Part shown: positions 43,726 to 52,705 of the stretch, in pieces
How positions within the stretch are numbered: position 1 is the stretch's first letter
How the letters are laid out: every line of letters begins with the position of its first letter
From: Acidiphilium rubrum
Lineage (GTDB): Bacteria > Pseudomonadota > Alphaproteobacteria > Acetobacterales > Acetobacteraceae
Direction of reading: 5' to 3'
Length of the DNA stretch: 64,000 bases
Assembly (NCBI RefSeq): GCF_900156265.1
Contig: NZ_FTNE01000002.1
Location: forward strand, 164,813 to 228,812
Position numbers and translations under genes: made by a program
Notes under the pieces: generated by a model
Databases searched by the model: none
The model's input: only the letters and a program-made list of their open reading frames with translations
Told to the model about the DNA's origin: nothing

Positions 43726-44520
43726 TTAATGCTGACCCCGATAGTGCTGGAACTGAATCGTAACGATCACATTGCGATTGATCTTTTCATGCAATGGCGG
43801 CGAGGGCTTTCCTCCCAATGGTTGAGTGCTACCGTGAGACACGACCTTCATCAGCGATCGATCAACACCGTGCGCCGCGAGAAAATCCGCCACCGCCTCA
43901 GCCCGCCGAAGGCCGAGTGCACGGTCGAATGCTGCACTCCCGGCCCGATCTGTGTTGCCAGCAATCGAGATCGGCGCAGAATGGTGCTGTTTGATCCTTC
44001 GAACACAATTACTCAAAGTACTTCGCGCAACCTGGCTCAGACTCGAAGAATCCGTCGAAAAAAACACGAGCCAATAGTGCGCCGGTGGCGATGCGCATCC
44101 GCAAGATACGGGAGGCGGCCCGACCGACCCAAAATACAAATAGCCGTTTGCACCATCGGCAAGACGAAAATGAGCAATACCGGATTTTGCATCGTTATGC
44201 AGTCGATCCACGATGATAAACCCTGTCGTCCCGTCGCTACAGTGCAACGGAACGGTGATTTTCACCGGAACCGGATTGAAGTCATAGGGTCCAGCACAAG
44301 CGACGCGACGTGGCCCAGCACCGACCGGCGAAAGTACAAGATGAAGACCAATCCGGTCGCCGAAAATTGAACTTTCGAGGCGGCCAGTGCCGCCAACATA
44401 GCCGGATCGCGGCGACGCCGGATCGATGTGAACGACTTGGGACGCCGCGCAAGCCGATAAAAGAAAGGCGGCAAGAACAAAAATACCCCAACGTCGTAGA
44501 AACAAACGGACCATCAGCAT
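43726..44520 (-). CDS. OmpA-family lipoprotein
   Basis: The 264-residue protein has a lipoprotein signal with the lipobox LLSAC (C24) and a C-terminal OmpA-like peptidoglycan-binding domain (about 150-255): YWLVFFSTDSSSL, then GNTDRAGSAAFDRALGLRRA and FLAAHGVDRSLMKVVSHGST. The middle part (25-140) is not recognised. Base composition is visibly less GC-rich than around it, so it may be a later arrival. Confidence 0.85.
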   Translation of the reverse strand: MLMVRLFLRRWGIFVLAAFLLSACAASQVVHIDPASPRSGYVGGTGRLESSIFGDRIGLHLVLSPVGAGPRRVACAGPYDFNPVPVKITVPLHCSDGTTGFIIVDRLHNDAKSGIAHFRLADGANGYLYFGSVGPPPVSCGCASPPAHYWLVFFSTDSSSLSQVARSTLSNCVRRIKQHHSAPISIAGNTDRAGSAAFDRALGLRRAEAVADFLAAHGVDRSLMKVVSHGSTQPLGGKPSPPLHEKINRNVIVTIQFQHYRGQH

Positions 44521-44651
44521 TTCCGCAAATCAGAGGTCAACATTTAGCACGCCTTCACCGTCGCAAAACAAGATCAAACCGCGATGACCGCCCCTGTCGC
44601 CCGAATCGTAACGATTGCGCCGCTGCCACATGAAGTGTTACCGTTAGAACC

Positions 44652-44849
44652 ATGAAACCGCTTGTTTTTATTCTGGCGTTGTTCACGAGTTTGATCCTGT
44701 CCGGCTGCGCCGACAGCACCACCACTTATTACCACAAGCATCCGCATCAATTGATGCGGGAAATCGTCAATTGTGAGAACAATGGCGGCGCGTTGGCCAA
44801 CACGCCCCGCTGCCGCAAGGCGCTGGCGATCAACGCCCAATTGTTTTGA
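44652..44849 (+). CDS. small lipoprotein, EexN-like
   Basis: The 65-residue protein has a lipoprotein signal (LSGC, C19) and a mature part with YYHKHPHQLMREIVNCENNG and TPRCRKALAINAQ, resembling the EexN entry-exclusion lipoprotein pattern (His-Pro, then two spaced Cys and an Ala-rich end). No conjugation genes are nearby, so a true entry-exclusion role is doubtful. Its stop is 2 bp from the stop of the convergent dehydrogenase gene. Confidence 0.72.
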   Translation: MKPLVFILALFTSLILSGCADSTTTYYHKHPHQLMREIVNCENNGGALANTPRCRKALAINAQLF

Positions 44850-44851
44850 TA

Positions 44852-45721
44852 TTATTTCGACGCACCCAATCGCGCGATCAGCGACGAAGTATCCCACCGC
44901 CGGCCGCCCATCGCCTGCACATCGGCGTAGAATTGATCGACCAGCGCCGTCACCGGCAGACGCGCTCCGGTCTCCTTCGCTTGTTCCAGGCAGATGCCCA
45001 GATCCTTGCGCATCCAGTCCACCGCAAAACCGAAGTCGAATGTGCCGGAAACCATGGTTTTCCAGCGGTTTTCCATCTGCCAGCTTTGCGCCGCACCCTT
45101 CGAAATCGCGCCGATCACCGCCTCGGGGTCGAGCCCCGCCGCCTGCGCGAAGGCGAGCCCTTCGGCCAATCCCTGCACCGCGCCGGCGATGCAGATCTGA
45201 TTGACCATTTTCGCCAACTGCCCGGCACCGGCCGCGCCGATATGGCTGATATTGGCGCCATAGCACCCGATCACCGGCTTCGCGCGCGCGAAATCATCAG
45301 CACCGCCGCCGATCATCACGGTCAGCCGGCCGTTCTCCGCCCCGGCCTGGCCGCCGGAAACCGGCGCATCCAGCACGCCGAATTTTCCGTCCGCCGCCGC
45401 CGCCAATTCCCGCGCCACGGTCGCCGAAGCGGTAGTGTGATCAATGAACAACGCCCCCGCCGCCATGCCCGCAAACGCGCCATCTGCCCCGATCGTGACG
45501 GAGCGCAGATCGTCATCGTTGCCGACGCAGGCAAACACGAACTCCTGCCCCTCGGCCGCCGCACGCGGCGTCGCCGCCGCCCGCCCACCGTGCTTGGCCA
45601 CCCACGCCTCGGCCTTCGCCGCCGAGCGATTATACACCGTCACGTCATGGCCACCGGCGGCCAGATGCCCCGCCATCGGAAATCCCATCACGCCGAGGCC
45701 GATGAACGCCACTTGAGCCAT
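44852..45721 (-). CDS. beta-hydroxyacid dehydrogenase (3-hydroxyisobutyrate dehydrogenase family)
   Basis: The 289-residue NAD(P)-dependent enzyme has the Rossmann signature VAFIGLGVMGFPMAGHLAAG at 4-23, the DAPVSGGQAGAENGRLTVM substrate motif and the catalytic Lys in AGQLAKMVNQICIAG. Family members reduce 3-hydroxyisobutyrate, tartronate semialdehyde or similar compounds; the exact substrate is not evident. It follows the OsmC gene by 2 bp and may share its transcript. Confidence 0.92.
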   Translation of the reverse strand: MAQVAFIGLGVMGFPMAGHLAAGGHDVTVYNRSAAKAEAWVAKHGGRAAATPRAAAEGQEFVFACVGNDDDLRSVTIGADGAFAGMAAGALFIDHTTASATVARELAAAADGKFGVLDAPVSGGQAGAENGRLTVMIGGGADDFARAKPVIGCYGANISHIGAAGAGQLAKMVNQICIAGAVQGLAEGLAFAQAAGLDPEAVIGAISKGAAQSWQMENRWKTMVSGTFDFGFAVDWMRKDLGICLEQAKETGARLPVTALVDQFYADVQAMGGRRWDTSSLIARLGASK

Positions 45722-45723
45722 GT

Positions 45724-46233
45724 CTAAATCCTAGAAGTTAAAGTTTCATGAATATCCGTTGCATCCGCCCGCACAATGCACGGTTCGTGATGCACCGGCA
45801 GGTTGAGCGAGCGCGCGATGAAGCACATCGCATTGGCATCATGGTGCAATCGAAGTGCCGCCGCCGCATCCGATGTCGCAGCGATCGTCACGCGCGGCCG
45901 CAGCGTCACGGCAGTAAACTGCCCCGCGCCGGACGCCTCCTCGGTCAAGATCGCTTCGGCATCGTCCTGATAATTCAGCACGACAACACCGGCCTCCGCG
46001 CACAGATGCAGATACCAGAGTTGATGACACGACGATATCGCCGCCAGCAACAGCAATTCCGGGTTCCACCGTGCCGGATCACCCCGAAACGCCGGGTCGG
46101 ACGACAGCAACAGGTCAGGCCGCCCGGCAGCCCCCACCGCATGATCACGTCCGTAAGCGCGATAGGCGCTGGTGCCGGAACCGGCGTTACCAGTCCAGCG
46201 CAGGCGGGTGCGATACTGATGCGCCCGGCTCAT
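45724..46233 (-). CDS. OsmC family protein
   Basis: The 169-residue protein has the OsmC/Ohr fold: the first redox Cys C69 in LLAAISSCHQLWYLH and a second near residue 136 in ANAMCFIARSLNLPV. Such proteins reduce organic hydroperoxides with thiols. The sequence is closer to generic OsmC-like (SACOL1771-type) members than to Ohr. The gene lies 10 bp downstream of the SDHAF4 gene on the same strand. Confidence 0.9.
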   Translation of the reverse strand: MSRAHQYRTRLRWTGNAGSGTSAYRAYGRDHAVGAAGRPDLLLSSDPAFRGDPARWNPELLLLAAISSCHQLWYLHLCAEAGVVVLNYQDDAEAILTEEASGAGQFTAVTLRPRVTIAATSDAAAALRLHHDANAMCFIARSLNLPVHHEPCIVRADATDIHETLTSRI

Positions 46234-46243
46234 CGACGAACGC

Positions 46244-46378
46244 TCAGAAATCCGTGCACCGCCCGTTGCGTTCCCAATCGCCGTACCGCGTCGGCTCGGG
46301 GCCTTTCGGGCCGCCGATCTCCTTGGGCATCGGCTTCGGTTCGGGTTTGGTCTCGGTCGGCTTCGTCGTTTCGGTCAT
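46244..46378 (-). CDS. succinate dehydrogenase assembly factor 4 (DUF1674)
   Basis: The 44-residue protein ends with the hallmark GPEPTRYGDWERNGRCTDF of DUF1674/SDHAF4, which in mitochondria and alphaproteobacteria helps flavinylated SdhA join SdhB. The front half is a Lys/Pro/Glu tail. Its ATG overlaps the ccmI stop (ATGA), so it is coupled to cytochrome c maturation. No sdh genes lie in the window. Confidence 0.9.
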   Translation of the reverse strand: MTETTKPTETKPEPKPMPKEIGGPKGPEPTRYGDWERNGRCTDF

Positions 46379-47127
46379 GGTTTTGATGTGGCATCGCCCT
46401 GCGGCGCCGGCAAGGTCACCGCCGCCTCGCGCAGCCGCTGTTCGGCCAGCGAGCGCCACGGCGCATTCGCCGGTGCCTTGTCCAGCGCCTGATGAAACAG
46501 GGTCAGCGCCGTCGGCGTCACATGGCCGGCCGCCTCGGTTTCCGCCTCGGCGGTCTCCGCCGCCAGGGTCGCGTTGAACTTCAACCCCAACGCGACGGTC
46601 CACGCCTTCGCCGCCGCCGCCAGTTTGTTCTGGCTCACCAGCGCCTGGCCCAGCAGCAGATACCCCTGCCGCGCCTGCTCGGAATGCGGCGGAATCTGCG
46701 ATAATTTCTGCTCCAGCTTCGCAATCAGCGCATCATCCTGCGCCCGCGCCGCCGATTGCGCGTGCAGCACCGCCGAATGCGGCTCCGATGGCACGAACGG
46801 CAAGCCGCCCGGCACGAACAGCGCAACCGCGGCAACCGGAATCGCCACCAGCGTCGCGATCAGCAGACCACGCGCCCGCCCATCCGCCGCCGGCTCGGGA
46901 ATCGAATCCGCCACCAGCAGCCGGCGCTGCACCTCGAGCTTCGCACCCTGGAACTCGGCCTCCGGCAGCCGCCCATCCACCCGGTCGCGCTCGATTTCTT
47001 CGAGCTGCGACCGATGCAGCGCCACCGCCGTATCCCGCCGATACCGGATCGTGCCGCGCCGCAGCCACACAACCAACACCGGTGCCACCGCCACCAGCGA
47101 CAGCACCGTCATCCATAGCCAGATCAC
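46375..47127 (-). CDS. ccmI: cytochrome c biogenesis protein CcmI
   Basis: The 250-residue protein has two N-terminal membrane helices (about 3-21 and 88-108) around a cytoplasmic loop with ALHRSQLEEIERDRVDGRLP, then a periplasmic TPR domain (about 120-245) that holds apocytochrome c C-termini for haem ligation. It is the last gene of the ccm set and starts with a 4-bp overlap with ccmH. Confidence 0.93.
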   Translation of the reverse strand: MIWLWMTVLSLVAVAPVLVVWLRRGTIRYRRDTAVALHRSQLEEIERDRVDGRLPEAEFQGAKLEVQRRLLVADSIPEPAADGRARGLLIATLVAIPVAAVALFVPGGLPFVPSEPHSAVLHAQSAARAQDDALIAKLEQKLSQIPPHSEQARQGYLLLGQALVSQNKLAAAAKAWTVALGLKFNATLAAETAEAETEAAGHVTPTALTLFHQALDKAPANAPWRSLAEQRLREAAVTLPAPQGDATSKP

Positions 47128-47588
47128 GACAGCAATTCCTTCAGACGATCACGCTCGTCGGGCGAAAGCGGGGGTGCCCCCTGTTGTTTGCGCCGCCGCG
47201 CCAGCAGCAGCACCAGCAGGCCCAACGCCAGCGCGATCACCGGCGAAAACCACAGCAGCCAGGTCAGCGGGATCAACGGCGGCTTCAGCAGCACAAAAAT
47301 CCCATAGCGATGCACCATGAAATCGACGATCTGCTGGTTGGTCTCGCCCTTCACCACCCGCCGGCGGATGATGCCGCGAAACTGCTTGGCAAGCCCGGCC
47401 TGTGAATTCTCCACCGTCTCGTTCTGGCACACCAGACACCGCAGCCGATCGCCGATCACCTCGGCGCGCTTTTCCTGCGGAATCGTCAGCACCACCCCGT
47501 CGCGCCGGATCGTGGTCGGCGTATCGGCCGCCGCAATCCCGAGCGCCAGACCCAGCCCGACCAGCGCCATGACCACCAGGCGCTTCAT
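47124..47588 (-). CDS. ccmH: cytochrome c maturation protein CcmH (CycL type)
   Basis: The 154-residue protein has a signal peptide (1-21), the thiol pair C51-x2-C54 in RLRCLVCQNETVENSQAGLA, and a membrane helix (about 105-130). It reduces apocytochrome cysteines and works with CcmF. The short form is consistent with a separate CcmI. It overlaps ccmG and ccmI. Confidence 0.95.
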   Translation of the reverse strand: MKRLVVMALVGLGLALGIAAADTPTTIRRDGVVLTIPQEKRAEVIGDRLRCLVCQNETVENSQAGLAKQFRGIIRRRVVKGETNQQIVDFMVHRYGIFVLLKPPLIPLTWLLWFSPVIALALGLLVLLLARRRKQQGAPPLSPDERDRLKELLS

Positions 47589-48145
47589 GTCAGCCGCTGC
47601 AATGCCGGCTTGAGCTGATCCTCGATGATCTCCGGAAACAACGGCCCGGCGGTATGCCAGCGCACCTCGCCGCCCGGCGCGATCAGGAAACTCTCAGGCA
47701 CGCCATAAACCCCCCAGTTGATCGCAACCCGCCCCTCGGCATCACTCGCGAGCCGCCGGTACGGATCGCCGTTCTTCGCCAGATACAAATCGAGCGGCGC
47801 TGCCTTGTCCTGATAGGCAATGCCCCAGATATCCAGCCCCGATTTGGCGATCGCATCGAGATACGGCGCCTCTTCGACGCAAGGCACACACCAGGAGGCG
47901 AAAAAATTCACCAGCAACGGGCGCTTCTGCCCCATGATCGCCGCCTGATCGAACCCGGCATGCCCGTCATGCCCCGGCAGCGCAAACTCGGGCACCTTGT
48001 GCCCGACCAGCGGATTGTTGAACGCCTGCGGATTATACGTCCCCCGGCCCATCCGCTCCAGCAGCGCGTAGGATGCCACGCCCCCCGCCGCCACCACGAC
48101 GAGCGGCAGGCCGAACATCAGCCGTCGGGTCAGCATCGTGGCCAT
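47585..48145 (-). CDS. ccmG: thiol:disulfide interchange protein CcmG/DsbE
   Basis: The 186-residue membrane-anchored thioredoxin has an N-terminal helix (about 10-30) and active-site C86-Val-Pro-C89 in NFFASWCVPCVEEAP, plus YGVPESFLIAPGGEV. It keeps apocytochrome c or CcmH reduced in the periplasm. It starts 7 bp after the ccmF stop. Confidence 0.95.
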   Translation of the reverse strand: MATMLTRRLMFGLPLVVVAAGGVASYALLERMGRGTYNPQAFNNPLVGHKVPEFALPGHDGHAGFDQAAIMGQKRPLLVNFFASWCVPCVEEAPYLDAIAKSGLDIWGIAYQDKAAPLDLYLAKNGDPYRRLASDAEGRVAINWGVYGVPESFLIAPGGEVRWHTAGPLFPEIIEDQLKPALQRLT

Positions 48146-48152
48146 GACGCTG

Positions 48153-50126
48153 CTAGACCGTGGCCGAACCGGCCGGCTTGCGCAGCTTCACCCGCGCCGG
48201 CGCCCCGATGCGGAACCGCCGGTCGCTCAACGAAATCGCCCCGCCCAGCGCCATGATGAACCCGCCCAGCCAGATCTCGGGGGCGAACGGATGCACATTG
48301 AACCGGAACTCGCCGCCGCCGGAATTATCCTCGCCGGCAAACGTCGCGAACATGTTGCGCACGCCATTGGTGCGGATCGCCGCCGCCACGGTTTTGACCT
48401 TCTGCGCCGTGAAATAGCGCCGCTCGGGTTTCAGCACCATCACCAGCTTGCCATGCCGCGTCACGGTAATCGTCGCCTTGCGCGCGGTATAATTCGGCCC
48501 GGTGGCGGGCACGATCGAATCGAGCTTCCAGTTGAAACCGCCCAGCGCGACCGACTGGCCGGGATGCAGCACCGTCACGTCATGCACCCGCAAAGTCATC
48601 CCCGCGATGCCGAGCACCACCACCCCGAACCCGAAATGGCCGAGCGCCGCACCCACCGAAGCCCGCGGGATCGTGCCCAGCCGCGCGAACGATTGCCCGA
48701 GCGGCACGCGGAACAACCGCACCCGCTCACCGATATCGATCAACGCGCCGATCATTACCCACACCGCACCGGCCAGCCCGAGCGCGGCGATGAAATGGCG
48801 CTGGAACGCGTAATAGGCGAACACAATCAGCGCCGCGACGGCGGCGTACCACACCTTGACCAGCGCCGGCCCGATCGCGCCGCGCTTCCACGGCAGCATC
48901 GGCCCCACCGCCATCGCCAGGATCAGCGGTGCGACCATCGGCAACACCGCCTGGTCATAGAACGGCGCGCCCACCGAAATCTGCATCCCGAACGCCAGAT
49001 CGACGAACGGCGGATACATCGTGCCGGTGAACACCACGGCCGCGATGATGCACAGGAACACATTGTTCAAAATCAGCGCGCCCTCGCGCGAAACCGGCGC
49101 GAACATCCCCGTCGCCGCCAGCACCGGCGCGCGGATCGCAAACAACAGCAACGACCCGCCGATGGTCAGCGCCAGCAGCACCAGAATGAACAGACCCTGA
49201 TTAGGCGAAGCCGCAAACGCATGCACCGAATTCAGCAGCCCCGAGCGCACCAGGAAGGTGCCGCACAGGCTGAGCGAAAACGTCGCGATCGCGAGCAGCA
49301 CGCTCCAGGTCTTCAGCGCCTCGCGCTTCTCGACCACGATCGCGGAATGCAGCAGCGCGGTGCCGGTCAGCCACGGCAGCAACGCCACGTTCTCAACCGG
49401 GTCCCAGAACCAGAACCCGCCCCAGCCCAGCGTGTAGTACGACCAGAGCGACCCGAAACAAATCCCGCAGGTCAGGAAAATCCACGACACCAGCGTCCAC
49501 GGCCGCACCCAGCGCCCCCAGGCGGCATCGACCCGCCCCTCGATCAACGCCGCCACCGCAAAGGCAAACGCGATCGAAAAGCCGACATAGCCGGTGTAGA
49601 GAATAGGCGGATGCACCGCGAGCCCCGGGTCCTGCAAAATCGGGTTCACCCCCGCGCCATGCAGCGGTGGCGGCCAGATCCGGCGGAACGGGTCGGACAC
49701 GGCAAGCGTGAACAGCAAAAACCCGCCCGAAACCAGCCCGAGCACGCCCAGCACGCGGGCGCGCAGGCTGGTCGGAATATTGTTGCCGAACACCCCCACC
49801 GTCGCGCCGCACAGCGACAATATCAGGCACCACAGCAGCATCGAGCCGTCATGATTGCCCCAGGTGCCGGTGATCCGGTAAAACAGCGGCGTCGTGCTCG
49901 ATGAAAATTCGGCGACATTACGCACCGTGAAATCCGATACCACGCCCGACCACACCAGCGCCGCAAACGCCAAGCCCAGCATGATGAACTGGCTGATCGC
50001 CAGCGCCGGCGCCGCCCGCAGCACCAGCCGGTCCCGCAGCATCGGCCCGAACAACCCGATCACCGCCTGCGCCGCGGCGATCGCCAGCGCGAGCGCGAGG
50101 ACAAAATGACCCAGCGCGGGAATCAT
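48153..50126 (-). CDS. ccmF: haem lyase subunit CcmF
   Basis: CcmF is the core of the haem-apocytochrome c ligase. The 657-residue protein has about 15 membrane helices, the tryptophan-rich WWD motif (LGWGGFWFWDPVENVALLPW) and conserved histidines such as in TWGNHDGSMLLWCLIL and GVNPILQDPGLAVHPPILYT. It sits between ccmE (33 bp) and ccmG (7 bp). Confidence 0.97.
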   Translation of the reverse strand: MIPALGHFVLALALAIAAAQAVIGLFGPMLRDRLVLRAAPALAISQFIMLGLAFAALVWSGVVSDFTVRNVAEFSSSTTPLFYRITGTWGNHDGSMLLWCLILSLCGATVGVFGNNIPTSLRARVLGVLGLVSGGFLLFTLAVSDPFRRIWPPPLHGAGVNPILQDPGLAVHPPILYTGYVGFSIAFAFAVAALIEGRVDAAWGRWVRPWTLVSWIFLTCGICFGSLWSYYTLGWGGFWFWDPVENVALLPWLTGTALLHSAIVVEKREALKTWSVLLAIATFSLSLCGTFLVRSGLLNSVHAFAASPNQGLFILVLLALTIGGSLLLFAIRAPVLAATGMFAPVSREGALILNNVFLCIIAAVVFTGTMYPPFVDLAFGMQISVGAPFYDQAVLPMVAPLILAMAVGPMLPWKRGAIGPALVKVWYAAVAALIVFAYYAFQRHFIAALGLAGAVWVMIGALIDIGERVRLFRVPLGQSFARLGTIPRASVGAALGHFGFGVVVLGIAGMTLRVHDVTVLHPGQSVALGGFNWKLDSIVPATGPNYTARKATITVTRHGKLVMVLKPERRYFTAQKVKTVAAAIRTNGVRNMFATFAGEDNSGGGEFRFNVHPFAPEIWLGGFIMALGGAISLSDRRFRIGAPARVKLRKPAGSATV

Positions 50127-50159
50127 GCGGCCAACCTGCGGGTCACTACGATCGATCGA

Positions 50160-50681
50160 TCATCCATTGTTATCAGCCTCGATGGTGCGCGGTGATTTAT
50201 CATCCCAGGTCGCCGCATTGGGCGCCGGCCCGAATTTCGGGTTCCACTTGCCCGCCTTGCGCAACGCCTGCTCGACCGGTGCCGGCATATAGCTCGCGCC
50301 ATGCTTCGCCAGCACGGTATCGGCCATGAACTCCCGATCGCCCTTGGCCATCGTCCCCACCGTCACCACCCCCTGCCCCTGGCGGAACAGCCCGGGCAGC
50401 ACGCCGGTAAACACCACCGGGATCGAGGCCTGGCCATCGGTAATCCGGAATGTCGTGTACGGACGGCTATCGCGCGTGCCCATCACCACGGTATTGGCCT
50501 GCACCACCCCGCCCAGCCGGAATACCATGCCCGGCGCGGGATGCTTGGCGATCACCTCCTGCGGTGAGAGAAAAAACGACAGGCTGGATCGAAACGCGAC
50601 CAGCATCAGCGCCGTCGCGCACGAAACCCCCGCGCCGCACGCCACCACCAGCCACAACCGGCGCGTCTTGCGACTCATCAT
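50160..50681 (-). CDS. ccmE: haem chaperone CcmE
   Basis: The 173-residue membrane-anchored OB-fold protein receives haem covalently on H127 and carries it to CcmF; the HxxxY motif reads H127-G-A-S-Y131 in LAKHGASYMP. One N-terminal helix lies at about 9-29. Its start overlaps the ccmD stop. ATG codons at 50681 and 50678 both work. Confidence 0.96.
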   Translation of the reverse strand: MMSRKTRRLWLVVACGAGVSCATALMLVAFRSSLSFFLSPQEVIAKHPAPGMVFRLGGVVQANTVVMGTRDSRPYTTFRITDGQASIPVVFTGVLPGLFRQGQGVVTVGTMAKGDREFMADTVLAKHGASYMPAPVEQALRKAGKWNPKFGPAPNAATWDDKSPRTIEADNNG

Positions 50682-50851
50682 GACTGTTCACCCTGCATCG
50701 CATCCCGCCCCCGCCGCCCGCGTGGCTCCACCGCGGCCAACCGCCGCCGCGCCGCGCGATAACGCAGCAGCGATGTCAGCGACAAAACCCCGAGAATCAC
50801 GATCGTGGCGCCATAACTACCAACCACGTAGGGCATAACATGTTTTATCAC
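50678..50851 (-). CDS. ccmD: haem exporter protein CcmD
   Basis: This small membrane protein (57 residues from GTG 50851; 52 from ATG 50836) starts near MPYVVGSYGATIVILGVLSL and has one helix followed by a basic tail (RYRAARRRLAAVEPRGRRGR), the CcmD pattern. It links CcmC and CcmE in haem transfer. GTG overlaps the ccmC stop and its end overlaps ccmE. Confidence 0.88.
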   Translation of the reverse strand: MIKHVMPYVVGSYGATIVILGVLSLTSLLRYRAARRRLAAVEPRGRRGRDAMQGEQS

Positions 50852-51660
50852 GCCCCACCCCGCTCGGCCCGCGCCAGCAGCAGCGCGCGCGCCCGGTTCT
50901 CCATGATCCCGCTCGAAATCCGCCCCAGACACATCGCCGCAAACGCCAGATAAAACCCGACCGTGCAGATGATCAGCGGATACAGCATGGTCACATAAAT
51001 CTTCGATGGCCCGGTTACCGAAATCGAATTGCCCTGATGCAGCGTGTTCCACCAGTAAACACTGAACACGATGATCGGCAGATTGACCGCACCCACCAGC
51101 CCGAGAATCGCCGCCGCCCGATAGCCATGCTGCGGATTATCGAACGCGCGGATCAGCGCCATATGCCCAAGATACAAAAACAATAAAATCAGAACCGAGG
51201 TCAGCCGCGCATCCCAAACCCAGTATGTGCCCCATTCAGGCCGCCCCCACAGCGAGCCGGAAATCAGGCAGAGCGCGGTAAACCCCGCACCCACCGGCCC
51301 GATCTCCTTGGCCGCGATATCCGCCAACGGATGCCGCCACACGATCGACAGCAGCGAACAGATCGCCAGCGCCGCATACCCGTTCATCGCCACCCAGGCG
51401 GCCGGGATGTGCACATACATGATGCGTGAAGCGATGCCCTGCTGCCAGTCCGCCGGCGCGTAGAAAAACCCCCACACCAGCCCGACCACGGTGGTCACGA
51501 ATGCCACCATTGTCAGCCACGGCAGAATCGGCTGCACCAGGCGCTGGAACCGCCCCGGATTGGCGAAGCGATGCAGCCACGCCCCCGCCTTCGACTGCGG
51601 TGCACCGATCGGTCTGGCATCGATATCCCCGGTGTAATCCGGCATTCCTGTCCGTCCCAT
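50848..51660 (-). CDS. ccmC: haem-handling protein CcmC
   Basis: The protein is about 270 residues with six membrane helices and the WWD motif WGTYWVWDARLTSVLILLFL; haem-ligand histidines are expected in MYVHIPAAWVAMNG and STYWWNTLHQG-like segments. It loads haem onto CcmE. ATG 51660 is used; TTG 51666 and ATG 51645 are alternatives. It heads the cluster. ccmA and ccmB, normally upstream, are absent here. Confidence 0.95.
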   Translation of the reverse strand: MGRTGMPDYTGDIDARPIGAPQSKAGAWLHRFANPGRFQRLVQPILPWLTMVAFVTTVVGLVWGFFYAPADWQQGIASRIMYVHIPAAWVAMNGYAALAICSLLSIVWRHPLADIAAKEIGPVGAGFTALCLISGSLWGRPEWGTYWVWDARLTSVLILLFLYLGHMALIRAFDNPQHGYRAAAILGLVGAVNLPIIVFSVYWWNTLHQGNSISVTGPSKIYVTMLYPLIICTVGFYLAFAAMCLGRISSGIMENRARALLLARAERGGA

Positions 51661-51800
51661 GCGCAAGGTCTAATACGAAATCGACGCTTTGCCATCCCCT
51701 TTGCCGCGTTTGCGCCGGCCACGCCGATCACATCTTGGCGTTGTTATATATCATACAATCGTGGCAGACACGGCGTGACCGAAAATAAAAGGAGATCGCC

Positions 51801-52094
51801 ATGCAATTCATCCTGATCGCCCACGACCGCGCCGATGGTCTGCCCATCCGCAAACAGACCAGGCCGGACCACATCGCCTACCTCACCGAAATCGCCGGCA
51901 ACATCGTCTTCGGCGGTCCTCTGCTCGATGACGACGGCAATCCCTGTGGCTCGACCATCATCTACGAAGCACCCGATCGCGCGATGGCCGAAACGCTGGT
52001 CGCCAACGACCCCTATTCCCGCGCCGGCCTGTTCGATCGCGTCGAAATCCGCGCGTTCCGCACCGTCGTGCGCGACGGCGCCATCACACCCTGA
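51801..52094 (+). CDS. YciI family protein
   Basis: The 97-residue ferredoxin-like fold protein of the YciI family has MQFILIAHDRADGLPIRKQT, then RPDHIAYLTEIAGNIVFGGP and the active-site-like NDPYSRAGLFDRVEIRAF. These are small dimers with a His-Asp pair, of unknown substrate. The EVE gene follows 8 bp later, which suggests one transcript. AAGGAGA precedes the ATG. Confidence 0.92.
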   Translation: MQFILIAHDRADGLPIRKQTRPDHIAYLTEIAGNIVFGGPLLDDDGNPCGSTIIYEAPDRAMAETLVANDPYSRAGLFDRVEIRAFRTVVRDGAITP

Positions 52095-52102
52095 GCCGCC
52101 CG

Positions 52103-52531
52103 ATGCCCAACTACTGGCTGGTCAAATCAGAGCCCGACGCCTTCTCGTGGGACCAGCAGGTCGCGAACCGCATCGAGCCCTGGACCGGCGTGCGCAACCA
52201 CATGGCGAAAAGCAACCTCAAATCCATGCGGTTGGGCGATCTCGCGTTCTTCTACCACTCCAACATCGGCCGCGAGATCGTCGGCGTGGTCGAGATCGTG
52301 CGCGAAGCCTACCCCGACCCCAGCATGGAGCCCGGGCCCAAACCGCAGGACTGGGTCGCCGTCGATATGCAGGCCCGCGCCCCGCTGCCCCAGCCGGTCA
52401 CCCTGGCCACCATCAAATCCGACCCCGCCCTCACCGGCATCGCCCTGATCCGCCTGTCCCGCCTGTCGGTCTGCCCGATCAGCCCCGAACACTGGGCGCA
52501 TATCTGCACACTGGGCGGCTACGGCGCCTGA
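52103..52531 (+). CDS. EVE domain-containing protein
   Basis: The 142-residue protein is a single EVE domain: MPNYWLVKSEPDAFSWDQQV, then VRNHMAKSNLKSMRLGDLAF, FFYHSNIGREIVGVVEIVRE and YPDPSMEPGPKPQDWVAVD. EVE domains bind modified nucleic-acid bases, and stand-alone members are widespread with unclear roles. It follows the YciI gene. Confidence 0.92.
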   Translation: MPNYWLVKSEPDAFSWDQQVANRIEPWTGVRNHMAKSNLKSMRLGDLAFFYHSNIGREIVGVVEIVREAYPDPSMEPGPKPQDWVAVDMQARAPLPQPVTLATIKSDPALTGIALIRLSRLSVCPISPEHWAHICTLGGYGA

Positions 52532-52705
52532 CGCAGCCAGCCGCCGAACGTCGCCTCGGCGCATCCACCACTCGCAAGCCGCACCACCCACTCAACCGCA
52601 TTTGGCGCCGGCGCCGTGGCAGCCTTTCCATCAACAGGCAGGAACTACACGCAAGATGCCCAGGCGGTGCGCACGATACCATGCCTCGGCTGGAATCGCG
52701 CGCAC

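Noticed and set aside
48138-49904. 588-codon forward frame
   Set aside because: Antisense of ccmF; Arg/His/Gln-rich and without hydrophobic pattern.
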